Under the pieces are notes generated by a model. It was not told where the DNA came from. It did no database searches and worked only from the letters and a program-made list of their open reading frames with translations. From positions 34,920,144-34,984,143 of the forward strand of contig OX485809.1 of NCBI GenBank assembly GCA_950295325.1: DNA of 64,000 nucleotides. The letters are read 5' to 3'. The position numbers and the translations under genes were made by a program. This DNA comes from Polytrichum commune. Lineage: Eukaryota; Streptophyta; Polytrichopsida; Polytrichales; Polytrichaceae. Of this stretch, positions 14,101 through 24,736 are shown one piece after another; within the stretch, counting starts at the first letter, position 1; every line of letters starts with the position of its first letter.

Positions 14101-16320
14101 GCCGAGACAACCATATTGGGGCACATGGTTAAGTGGCTTTAGTCAAATCTGAAATTGAATGTTTTCTGAAATGAGCCTAGCTAGGATGAAGGCTGACTGT
14201 ATTAGTGGGTTGAATATTTTCTGAAATGAGGCTAGTTAGGGTGTAAGCTCAGTGTATTAGTGGGTTGAATATGATCTGAAATGTGGCTAGTTATGCTTAG
14301 GTTGAGTGTATTAGTGGGTTGAGTGCATTTTGAAATGAGGTTAGTAGGTCTAGGCTGAATGTAATAGTTGGTTGAATGGAATCTGAAATTGAGTTCTAGG
14401 CTTGGAAATAGGTGTCTCGGGGCCGAGACAACCATATTGGGGCAAATGGTTAAGTGGGTTGAGTCAAATTTGAAGTTTAATGTTTTCTGAAATGAGGCTA
14501 GTTAGGGTGTAGGCTGACTGTATTAGTGGGTTGAATACGATCTGAAATGACGTTAGTTATGCTTAGGTTGAGTGTATTAGTGGGTTGAATGCATTCTGAA
14601 ATGAGGTTAGTAGGTCTAGGCTGAATGTAATAGTTGGTTGAATGGAATCTGAAATTGAGTTCTAGGCTTGGAAATAGGTGTCTCGGGGCCGAGACAACCA
14701 TATTGGGGCAGTTGGTTAAGTGGCTTTAGTCAAATCTGAACTTGAATGTTTTCTGAAATGAGGCTAGTTAGGGTGAAGGCTGACTGTATTAGTGGGTTGC
14801 ATATGATCTGAAATGAGGCTAGTTGGGTTTAGGCTGCGTGTATTAGTGGGTTGAATGCATTCTGAAATGAGGTTAGTATGTCTAGGCTGAATGTAATAGT
14901 TGGTTGAATGAAATGTGAAATTGAGTTCTAGGCTTGGAAATAGGTGTCTCGGGGCCGAGACAACCATATTGGGGCAGGTGGTTAAGTGGGTTGAGTCAAA
15001 TCTGAAGTTGAATGTTTTCTTAAATGAGGCTAGTTAGGGTGTAGGCTGACTGTATTAGTGGGTTGCATATGATCTGAAATGAGGCTAGTTGGGTTTAGGC
15101 TGCGTGTATTAGTGGGTTGAGTGCATTGTGAATTGAGGTTAGTAGGTCTAGGCTGAATGTAATAGTTGGTTGAATGAAATCTGAAATTGAGTTCTAGTCA
15201 TGGAAATAGGTGTCTCGGGGCCGAGACACCCATATTGGGGCACATGGTTAAGTGGATTGAGTCAGATGTGAAATTGAATGTTTTCTGAAATGAGGCTAGA
15301 TAGGTGTATGCAGGTTGTATTAGTGGGTTGAATATGATCTGAAATGAGGTTAGTTATGCTTAGGTCAAGTTTATTAGGGGGTTGAATATGATCTGAAATG
15401 AAGTTAGTATGTTGAGTATATTAGTGGGTTGAATGTATTCTGAAATGAGGTTAGTATGTTTAGGCTGAGTTTAATACTTGGTTGAATAAAATCTGAAATT
15501 GAGTTCCAGTCATGGTAATAGGTGTCTCAGCCCCGAGACAACCATATTGGGGCACATGGTTAAGTGGCTTTAGTCAAATCTGAAATGGAAAGTTTTCTGA
15601 AATGAGGCTAGTTAGGGTGTAGGGTGATTGTATTAGGGGGATGAATATGATCTGAAATGAGGTTAGTTATGCTTAGGTTGAGTGTATCAGTGGGATGAAT
15701 ATATTCTGAAATGAGGTTAGTGGTGTTTAGGTTGACTGAATAAGTGGGTTGAATGTATTCTGAAATGAGGTTCGTAGGTCTAGGCTGACTGTAATAGTTG
15801 GTTGAATGAAATCTGATATTGAGTTCTAGTCATGGAAAAAGGTGTCTCGGGACCGAGACAACCATATTGGGGCACATGGTTAAGTGGGTTGAGTCAAATC
15901 TGAAATTGAATGTTTTCTTAAATGAGGCTAGTTAGGGTGTAGGCTGACTGTATTAGTGGGTTGAATATGATCTGAAATGAGGTTAGTTATGCTTAGGCTG
16001 AGTGTATTAGGGGGTTGAATGTATTCTGAAATTGAACTCTAGTCATAGAAAAGGGTGTCTCGGGACCGAGACACCCATTTTGGGGTAGATGGTTGAGTGG
16101 GTTGAGTCAAATATGAAATTGAGTGTTTTCTGAAATGAGGCTAGTTGGGGTGTACGTTCAGTTTAATAGTGTGTTGAGTATGATCTGAAATGAGGTTAGG
16201 TATGTTTAGGCTGACTGTATTAGTGAGTTTAATGTATTCTGAAATGATGTTAGTTATGTATTGATTGTCTGTAGTAGTTGGTTGAATGTAATCTGAAATT
16301 GAATTTTACTTATGAAAGGG
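2112..16320. repeat. Satellite array 1: 54-bp monomers in 266/320-bp units with an 18-bp palindrome
   Basis: A continuous tandem array of about 14.2 kb and about fifty units. The base monomer is ~54 bp (TGTATTAGTGGGTTG, then a GATCTGAAATGAGG core, then a GTTTAGG or GCTTAGG tail). Five monomers make a 266-bp unit and six make a 320-bp unit. Each unit carries one palindrome, TGTCTCGG-GG-CCGAGACA, followed by ACCATATTGGGGCA. Units are grouped into higher-order repeats of 1118 bp (three 266 plus one 320), seen as near-identical 320-bp units at 4536, 5654 and 6772 and again at 8156, 9274 and 10392. Units right of ~15.2 kb are more diverged, as at an array edge. Minus-strand ORFs of 67-89 codons recur once per unit because 54 is divisible by three; I do not treat them as genes. 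Confidence 0.95.
12241..14696. repeat. Two direct 1228-bp copies within array 1
   Basis: The block 12241-13468 is repeated head to tail at 13469-14696 with an offset of exactly 1228 bp. The copies look essentially identical by eye, including rare variants such as TCACTTCTAGTCATGG and AATACGATCTGAAATGACG. This segment mixes unit types not used in the 1118-bp higher-order repeat to its left. It points to a recent unequal exchange or replication slippage. Boundaries are uncertain by tens of bases because the flanks are also satellite. Confidence 0.85.
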
Positions 16321-16366
16321 TGGGTGGTTGGCTAAGCTACTGTCTCCTCAATTAACTAATACATGT

Positions 16367-16375
16367 ATTTTGCAG
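16367..16375 (+). promoter_or_regulatory. Putative 3' splice site upstream of the first recognised exon
   Basis: A TTAACTAAT branch-like motif at about 16350-16358 is followed by TGTATTTTGCAG ending at 16375. This is a good plant acceptor, directly before GTAGAG and the ATG at 16391. It is like the acceptors of the later exons of the same gene. If used, the first recognised exon is internal and satellite array 1 would lie in a 5' intron. No upstream exon was identified. Confidence 0.4.
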
Positions 16376-16390
16376 GTAGAGAACAACACA

Positions 16391-19300
16391 ATGGAGGATG
16401 TTCATGCTCTTTCTCTGTTTCCTCTAGACTATTCTGAAGAGGGTCAGGATGAGGATGAAGAGGGGCTTCCAGATAGAGATCCATATGAAGGGGATGAAGA
16501 TGATATCAGGACCCGACAGAAACTTGATTCCGTTGCCACGATCTCTCGGCTGAGAGTCCAACCCTTGAGTTCCTCCAGGTTCCATATTCCATTATGCAGA
16601 ATGATGGCCATGCCTATGGTGAGGCCAACTCTCCCAAGTGATCTTGCTAAATTGGAGCGGGAGTTTGTGCATGGGTATAGAGAGGGTGCCTCTGTATTTT
16701 ATGTCACAATAACAGATGAAGAAGGCAAAACACATGAGGTTACAAAAGCAGATATGGCATCCTGGGGTCCCATTTGGAGTGCAAAAAATGAAGAATTCAA
16801 CTCCTTTCTTCTGTCCGTTCCGGAGTTAACCAGTTTTAAGAATTTGATGTTCTTTGTTTGTGACGGGAACCATAGGCGGCAGGCTTGGTTGAATCATATT
16901 GAACGCCTTCACAAAACATAAAAGGCCTGGCATTTTTGTGTGGATAGCATCCTCCTTGACACGAAGGGAAAAATTGGTGTTGTTATGCAAGTTATGCATG
17001 ATATCAACAAGTAAGTTTTGTAAGTCCATTATCTAAGGTTTTCATCTATGTAATGTACATATATTATGTTGTGCTTGTCTTTAATCTATGATTCTTACTT
17101 GTAGACATACGGAAGACTCTCACGTCAAGACGAACACAGTTCACACTCTATTTAGGGTGCAGAAGTATGGACTTATGCCGCTCGAACAGTACCAAGACAT
17201 TTTGACTCCCTCTGACATTAAAAGGTGCAAGAAATCCCAACATTCCAAGAAGACGTGGTATTCATTAAATCTGCATGTATTTACAAGCTTCATCTTCCAG
17301 GTATGATCTGATGTTGATGCTTGATGATGTGATTACTCTTATATATTTTCCTTTGCAACATTTGGTAATTGTAATTGACATTCGTATGTTATTGTTTGAT
17401 TACAAACTACCTATGGTAATCCCTTTGCAGCACGAACTGGCACAAGCTGCAGATGAGGGTGTTCGTCAACTTGTTGAGCAAACGGATGGAGAGGTTTCTG
17501 CTGCTGAAAAAGCAACCGTCATGAAGGTCGCTGCTTCAAAGAAAGCCGAGGCACTTCATAAGAAAATGTCAAAACTAGTTTGTGTGGCAAACCCAGATTT
17601 GACAGATGCATGGCTTCGGGAGGTATGTCCACTACTTCAATGCCCATTTTTCATTTTTCAAGTAATTCATTAAACTCCATGATTCCAATATATTGCTCCA
17701 TGGTTCACAGATTGCGCGTCACTATACTCTTAACTCAATTGCACCGGAGCTGAACTTAGAGAAATTGCAGTTGATCGCTACTGCAAAAGCATCACCCGCT
17801 TGCAAAATCAAATGGTTGGAATATTTCAATTCCTCTGCATCAACCCGTAAGGCCCGCAAACTACCAACCAAGCCCACCAACGAGGAGAAATTGCTGGCAT
17901 TCCTATCCAAAGCATGTTTTTGGGAAGGAGTGAGTACATAACCCCCTGTCTACCCTTTAATTTTGTTTGACCTTATTTGAGCACTTCCATTACTTCGGCC
18001 TTTCTGTTGGTCTGCCTCACGCTTATTTCAATATATGAATCGGTTTTGTTTTGATTCTTGTTCTCGGCCTTCCTCACTCTGTTTCTACAGATATCTGATC
18101 AGGCTTCCATTATCTTTGAAGACACTTTGCGCCAAGACAGACTGGCTATCAACTTTGATATACCCAGCGAGCCCTTGACCTTGGCTGCATACATCGAGGA
18201 CTGTAGAATGAAATTATGGGACAATGCGTTTCCCACCTTCTTCCGAGGGTAGGAGGCTTTTAACAAAACTCACGAATTTGAGGGCTTCAACGGAACTGAC
18301 TTGATTGTGAGAAGAGTACTCTTTCGGTAAGATTTATCCTTCTCCAACTAGAATTCTTATATTTGTCATATTGATTTGGTTGTTCACATGACATGTATTT
18401 TGATTGCAAGGTATATAACGATGAGGTTTTTTTTTACCCGCAGGTATTTCAAGTACGAGCTCCTTGCAAAAGGAGCAATAACAAAAGAAGATCTCCCAAT
18501 ATTTCTCTCTACATGGCTTGACAGGTCGAACTCAACGTGCATGTTCTCAGCAAATCAGCAGCGGACGTGGTCTACCTCGCATCTCATAGGAGGTGGATGG
18601 TACCTCGACTGTGCTCCTAGTTTCACTCCCTCCTTTGAAACTGAACTTAGGAAGTCGAGGGATGCAGTTGGAGAGTCTGGTGTTGAGATGGTTGATTTAC
18701 AGGGCATTGAAGACGAGCACGAGAGGGCAAAGGCCCTCTCGCGACGTCTAGAAGAAGATAGGAAGAAAGCGCTTAAGGTGAAGGAAGCTGAGGAGAAAGC
18801 GGCCCAGAAAGAGATGGCAAAACTCCACAACTCTCTGGAGAAGACTAACAAGAGGGGGAAGAAGAAGATGAACCCCCCTCCAGAGCCAGAATGTAAGAGC
18901 CCACCTGCGCCTAGTCCTACATATGACTCTGGTTCTCATGCTCCAATTCAGTCTAGAGGAACCAAACGCGATTCCTCCTATGAGCAGTTAAGCCAAGGAA
19001 TCCCGGTTTTCACATCGGTGGAGGAGAATGATGGCCAAGTTGGGGAGTGGATTAAAAACTTCTCACTAGAGCAAGTCCTTGGTGGCGACACGGGCAGCTT
19101 GAGTCCATTATATGACGAGTTAAAGAGCTTCATTTCTAAGGTACCATACTGCTCAACGGCTTTGCTTTGTTTATGTTTTCATTCAATTATAATTCTCAAT
19201 ATGCGGAGTCCCATGAATGAGTTCTCAAGTTTCTTTCAATCATTCGTAGGTCATCATTTTCATTACAATGACATCCAACACATTTCTTTGTTAATTTTCA

Positions 19301-22300
19301 TTGTATGAAAACTTGTTTAATTCGTTGACTTCTATCTGTTTTTGTATGTTATATGCGATTTCATTACATACACATCTCCTTCTCATGTATTTGATCTCGA
19401 AGTCAAGTAATTGAAATTTAATAATTGGTTGAATGGAATCTGAAATTGAAATCTAGCATGGAGAAGGGTGTCTCGGGACCGAGACACCCATTTTGGGCTA
19501 GATGGTTCAGTGGGTTGAGTCAAATATGAAATTGAATGTTTTCTGAAATGAGGCTAGTTAGGGTGTAGGCTGACTGTATTAGTGGGTTGAATATGATTTG
19601 AAATGAGGCTAGTTTTGCTTGGGCTGAGTGTATTAATGGGTTGAATATGATCTGAAATGATGTTAGTTATGCTTAGATTGAGTATATTAGTGGGTTGAAT
19701 ATGATCTGCACTGAGGTTAGTTATGTTTAGGTTAAGTTTATTAATTGGTTGAATATGATCTTATACGAGGTTTAGGTATGTTTAGGCTGAGTGTATTTGT
19801 GGCTTGAATGTATTTTGAAATGAGGTTGGTATGTATAGGCTGACTGTAATAGTTGGTGGAATGAAATCTGAAATTGAATTCTAGTCATGGAAATAGGTGT
19901 CTCGGGACCGAGACAACCATATTGGGGCAGATGGTTAAGTTGGTTGAGTCAAATCTGAAATTGAGTGTTTTCTGAAATGAGGCTAGTTAGGGTGTAGGCT
20001 GACTGTATTAGTGGGTTGAATATGATATGAAATGAGGTTAGTTATGCTTAGGTTGAGTGTATTAGTGGGTTGAATGTATTCTGAAATGAGGTTAGTATGT
20101 TTAGGGCGAGTTCAATATTTGGTTGAATGGAATCTGAAATGAGGTTAGTTATGCTTAGGTTAAGTTTATTCATTTGTTGAATATGATCTTATATGAGGGT
20201 TACGTATGTTTATGCTGAATGTATTTGTGGCTTGAATGTATTCTGAAATGAGGTTATTATGTATAGGCTGACTGTTATAGTTAATGGAATGAAATCTGAA
20301 ATTGAATTGTAGTCATGGAAATAGGTGGCTCGGGACCGAGACAACCATATTGGGGCAGATGGTTAAGTTGGTTGAGTCAAATATGAAATTGAGTGTTTTC
20401 TGAAATGAGGCTAGTTAGGGTGTAGGCTGAGTGTATTAGTGGGTTGAATATGATCTGAAATGAGGTTAGTTATGCTTAGGTTGAGTATATTAGTGGGTTG
20501 AATATGATCTGAAATGAGGTTAGTTATGCTTAGGTTGAGTGTATTAGTGGGTTGAATGTATTCTGAAATGAGGTTAGTATGTTTAGGGCGAGTTCAATAT
20601 TTGGTTGAATGGAATCTGAAATGAGGTTAGTTATGCTTAGGTTGAGTATATTAGTGGGTTGAATATGATCTGAAACGAGGTTAGTTATGCTTAGGTTGAG
20701 TTTATTAGTGGGTTGAATGTTTTCTGAAATGAGGCTAGTTAGGGTGTAGGCTGAGTGTATTAGTGGGTTGAATATGATATGAAATGAGGTTAGTTATGCT
20801 TAGGTTGAGTGTATTAGTGGGTTGAGTGCATTCTGAAATGAGGTTAGTAGGTCTAGCCTGAATTTAATAGTTGGTTGAATGGAATCTGAAATTGAGTTCT
20901 AGTCATGGAAATAGGTGTCTCTGGACCGAGACAACCATTTTGCGGTAGATGGTTCAGTGGGTTGAGTCAAATCTGAAATTGAATGTTTTCTGAAATGAGG
21001 CTAATTAAGTGTAGGCTAACTGTATTACAGGGTTGAATATGATCTGTAATGAGGTTAGTTATGCTTAGGTTGAGTGTATTAGGGGGTTGAATATGATCTA
21101 AAATGAGGTTAGTTATGCTTAGGTTAAGTTTATTAATTGGTTTAATATGATCTTATATGATGTTTAGGTATGTTTAAGCTGAGTGTATTTGTGGCTTGAA
21201 TGTATTCTAAAATGAGGTTAGTATGTATAGGCTGACTGTAATAGTTGGTGGAATGAAATCTGAAATTGAATTCTAGTCATAGAAATGGGTGTCTCGGGAC
21301 CGAGACAATTATATTGGGGCAGATGGTTAAGTTGGTTGAGTCAAATCTGAAATTGAGTGTTTTCTGAAATGAGGCTAGTTAGGGTGTAGGCTGACTGTAT
21401 TAGTGGGTTGAATATGATATGAAATGAGGTTAGTTATGCTTAGGTTGAGTGTATTAGTGGGTTGAATGTATTCTGAAATGAGGTTAGTATGTTTAGGGTG
21501 AGTTTAATATTTGGTTGGATGGAATCTGAAATGAGGTTAGTTATGCTTAGGTTAAGTTTATTAATTGGTTGAATATGATCTTATATGAGGTTTACGTATG
21601 TTTATGCTGAATGTATTTGTGGCTTGAATGTATTATGAAATGAGGTTATTGTGTATAGGCTAACTGTAATAGTTAATGGAATGAAATATGAAATTGAATT
21701 GTAGTCATGGAAATAGGTGTCTCGGGACCGATACAACCATATTGGGGCAGATGGTTAAGTTGGTTGAGTCAAATCTGAAATTGAATGTTTTCTGAAATGA
21801 GGCTAGTTAGGGTGTAGGCTGACTGTATTAGTGGGTTGTCAGAGTTTTGATAAATTTATTTTCATGCGCAGCACTCAAGTGACAAAGGCCGACGCTACAA
21901 GGGATCTGCTACGGAAGTACCCTGTGTGGACTTGATTCTTGCAGATCTTCCAGAGGGCCTTCATGTTCCAGGAATTTCGAATCCACCTTCGTGTATTCCC
22001 ACCTGGAACATAGAACCTGAGGATTGGTTTCAAACAATCTTTGATTTCGCAGACCATCACCTCCAAGACGATGGGGCGATAATTTTGTTCCATCCTTTTC
22101 GAATGTCTACAAAGTCAATCATTATTGGGTACTGTTCCACGTATGGATTTGCTGTTCGCAAGGAGTGGTGGGGGATGAACAAGCTTCACCTGACGTCCCC
22201 AATTAATCCAGTCTTGACTGTGAGTTTATTTTATGATATGACTTATTGCTAATTTGATTGATAGCTGTATCTTATGTTATTAATCTTGTGAAACTAATCT

Positions 22301-23279
22301 TCCATTTCATTTGCTAGAATGTGCTTAATGATTTTTATCTTATTTCGTAAGTAAAGTAATTAACTGTTTTTGTAATCTGCAGACCATGAGGTTTGGAATA
22401 ACTTTAGTTGTGAGGAGCATTCCGGATGTGCGTGCTTCCAGATTTTGCTTTCAACACATCCCTGCACTAGACCGTCACGGGGTTGATGTGGCACGGGATG
22501 ACATCCTCCAGAACTTGGTGTCAAGGGAGGATCAGTTAATGGATGGATCCACCCCTTGGCGTGGTCCTCGCGAAAAATCCCTCGCCCTTATACAGATGCT
22601 CATTCACGCATGTTCTTCACCCGGGGATATTGTTCTAGATTGCTCTACAGCTACGGGTACGTTGAACATCTCTTCATGTTTAAGTAAATAACCGTTGACC
22701 ATTTCATGTTAATTGATTTTTATGTTGTTTGACAACTGAACTTCATTGTTTTCTTATTTTGCAGGAGTTTCTATTCATGCGTGCCGCAATGTGAACCGTC
22801 ACATTGCGGCATTAGAGGCTGACAAGTCAATTTTTGAAGCCTTGATCGCTCCTCTAATTCGATATGCTTCGGCCATAGAAGTGAAATCAAGAGACGTTGT
22901 CATGTCAGAGGATCCAGATAGCGAAATCATTGTTGTTCAGAAGATCGTGAAGAAGTCAAGGTTTAGTAAGTGAGTATAGCTACTATTTCTACTACTAGTG
23001 ATATATTTTCTTATTTGCTTTCATATGAGGCGGTTTTATGACCATGTTGTCATTTGCATTTGCAGAAGCGGTAATTTGAGATACCCTAGTCACCGCCCTT
23101 TTTTTTGTGACCCTAAGTTCTTTCCAAGCCCTCCAAAGTCATGGCGGCTCCCTTCATACGCAAATGACGTTGCCAATGAATTAGCGGAAGGTTCATATCG
23201 TACATTTAGACCTAAGGAGTTGATGCTAAGCGGTATAGAGTATGTTGATTTAGAAGTTGTTGAGTCTGAGGATGAATGA
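16391..23279 (+). CDS. ParB-like / beta-class DNA methyltransferase-like protein, ten exons, two in-frame UAR codons
   Basis: Exons: 16376 (coding from ATG 16391)-17010, 17105-17300, 17431-17622, 17711-17929, 18091-18326, 18444-19140, 21872-22219, 22383-22656, 22765-22969, 23066-23279. All introns are GT-AG, phases agree at every junction, and the coding sum is 3201 bases (1066 codons plus TGA). Residues ~90-170 look like a ParB N-terminal domain: a conserved R then a helix, ending in CDGNHRRQAW (DGNHR at 158-162). Residues ~580-630 are a charged coiled coil, followed by a Pro/Ser-rich stretch. Residues 740-749 (DLILADLPEG) sit where motif IV of N4/N6 DNA methyltransferases lies, and 917-929 (GDIVLDCSTATG) where the AdoMet motif I lies. 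The order IV then I is beta class. Both motifs are altered (DLPE for DPPY; STATG for FxGxG), so activity is doubtful. TAA at 16919 (codon 177) and TAG at 18250 (codon 463) are in frame with convincing coding sequence on both sides. It may be a pseudogene, or see the UAR finding. A splice acceptor just before the ATG means an upstream exon is possible. Confidence 0.75.
19410..21838. repeat. Satellite array 2, inside intron 6 of the ParB/methyltransferase gene
   Basis: About 2.4 kb of the same ~54-bp monomer family as array 1, lying between exon 6 (ends 19140) and exon 7 (starts 21872). Its palindromes use the spacer GA (TGTCTCGG-GA-CCGAGACA) and several are decayed. Palindromes lie near 19470, 19896, 20326, 20917, 21288 and 21718, with spacings often near 430 bp, or about eight monomers. 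Units are more diverged from one another than in array 1, suggesting an older block that is not being homogenised. Confidence 0.9.
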
Positions 23280-24624
23280 TCTTCAGATGCAGATAGTACA
23301 GATTCTAAAGTCTCTATAGCATTATCTGATAATTGTGATTTCGATTATATGTCTTAGGTAGAATTTTGTGTCTTATCGCTTGCATAATAATATATTTTTG
23401 CATTTGATTGTTAATTGTCCGTTTCGTGCGGTAATCTTCATGGTTTTCCTTAGACAGTGAATTATATTTTGTAATGCCTTCTTACACTCTTACCCTAAAC
23501 CCTCCTTGCACTCTATTATTCAATACGACATAGAGGTAAACTACCTCATTATCCACCATAGCATCATCCATGTAACAAAATTCAAAACAAAACCCATAAA
23601 AAATAAAGAAATGCAGTTGTAAAAATATAGATCAAAACATTAAACAAAGACTAAGGAAAACTAAACCGAATAACTAAACCAAAAAATTAAAGATGATAAG
23701 TATAGAATATCAATACGTTTATTAGAATTACAAAAAATAAAAAGATAGACTGGAAGAAGAATGGAAGAATAAAAAAATCAGAAGATAGAATGGAAGAAGA
23801 ATGGAATAATCCAAAAAATGCTTGTGCATAACATATGGACATCATCCTATGTTTTTTGTTCAAATCAAACATCAAACCCCAAGAAATCCGAGGCCATATC
23901 CAAAGTGGCCACTCCCACATGAAATCTGAACCACTTGGCATGCCGAGACTCAACCTGAAACCAATGATTTGATGTCAAATTTATGGAGTCAGGTTGAATG
24001 TAGCTAAACATGAAACCCAAACATGGCATGCCTACATTCAATCTGAAACCATAAATTTGACCTCAAATCAAACAGCAAACCCCAAGGCCAACAGACCTCG
24101 GATCCGAAGCCTTCTGCAAAGTAGCCCCTCCACTTGAAATGCCGAGACCCACCCAGAAACCCCCAACTTTAAACACAATCAGAATTTAGGGGCTCAAGCC
24201 ATGAGGCCTCGGGTCCGAGGCCTTCTCCCAGTGGGACTTAATCCACCTCAAATGACAACCTGTAACCATCCGAGACCCATTCCCAACCTACAAACCTTAT
24301 ATCCAATCTGAAATGATACCACAGCCATTAGGCCTCGGATCGGAGGCGTTCTCCAAGTGGGACTTAGTCCACCTCAAATGACAACCTGTAACCATCCGAG
24401 ACCCATTCCCAACCTACAAACCTTATAAGAAAAGGTGCAAGCAAATACAGTATAGGTTCCTCAACCACGGTTATAGGTTCTTTTTGTCAATAAATTTGTC
24501 AATAAATATTTCAAAAGTTAGCTCTACACCACGGTCATAGGGCATGTTCCACCACACAAAATTTCAATATTCTAGAAAACTCACCGCTCACCGCTCACCG
24601 CTCGCAAAATAGTTTTTCCCATCA
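23280..24624. other. 3' flank of the ParB/methyltransferase gene with decayed palindromic repeats
   Basis: No convincing gene. 23280-23480 is AT-rich 3' UTR-like sequence with AATAAT signals near 23386. From 23880 to 24430 there are loosely repeated stretches with ATCTGAA and CCGAGAC motifs like those of the satellite. A perfect 8+2+8 palindrome GGCCTCGG-GT-CCGAGGCC sits at 24205-24222, with imperfect versions near 24094 and 24331. A 71-bp block at 24230-24300 is repeated at 24356-24426 with one visible change. CACCGCT is repeated three times near 24583-24602, just before the truncated mobile element. Confidence 0.6.
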
Positions 24625-24736
24625 GTGGCTAGGGACAAAGAGGAGAGATCCGGAACACTGGACTCCGGACATTTGGAACAGGGTCTACGGGTTCCCTCGG
24701 GGGATTACAGAAGGATGGGCCGGCCGCCGCGACGGC

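Noticed and set aside
2300-14967. About forty minus-strand ORFs of 67-89 codons as a gene family
   Set aside because: They are one per satellite unit, arise from the 54-bp period, have no promoter or splice context, and vary as the satellite does.
2112-16320. CRISPR-like array of regular repeats
   Set aside because: There are no short repeats separated by unique spacers; spacers are themselves the same repeat, and the sequence is eukaryotic.
18555-18939. Minus-strand ORFs across exon 6
   Set aside because: Shadows of the coiled-coil coding region; the plus-strand exon has phase-correct splice sites.
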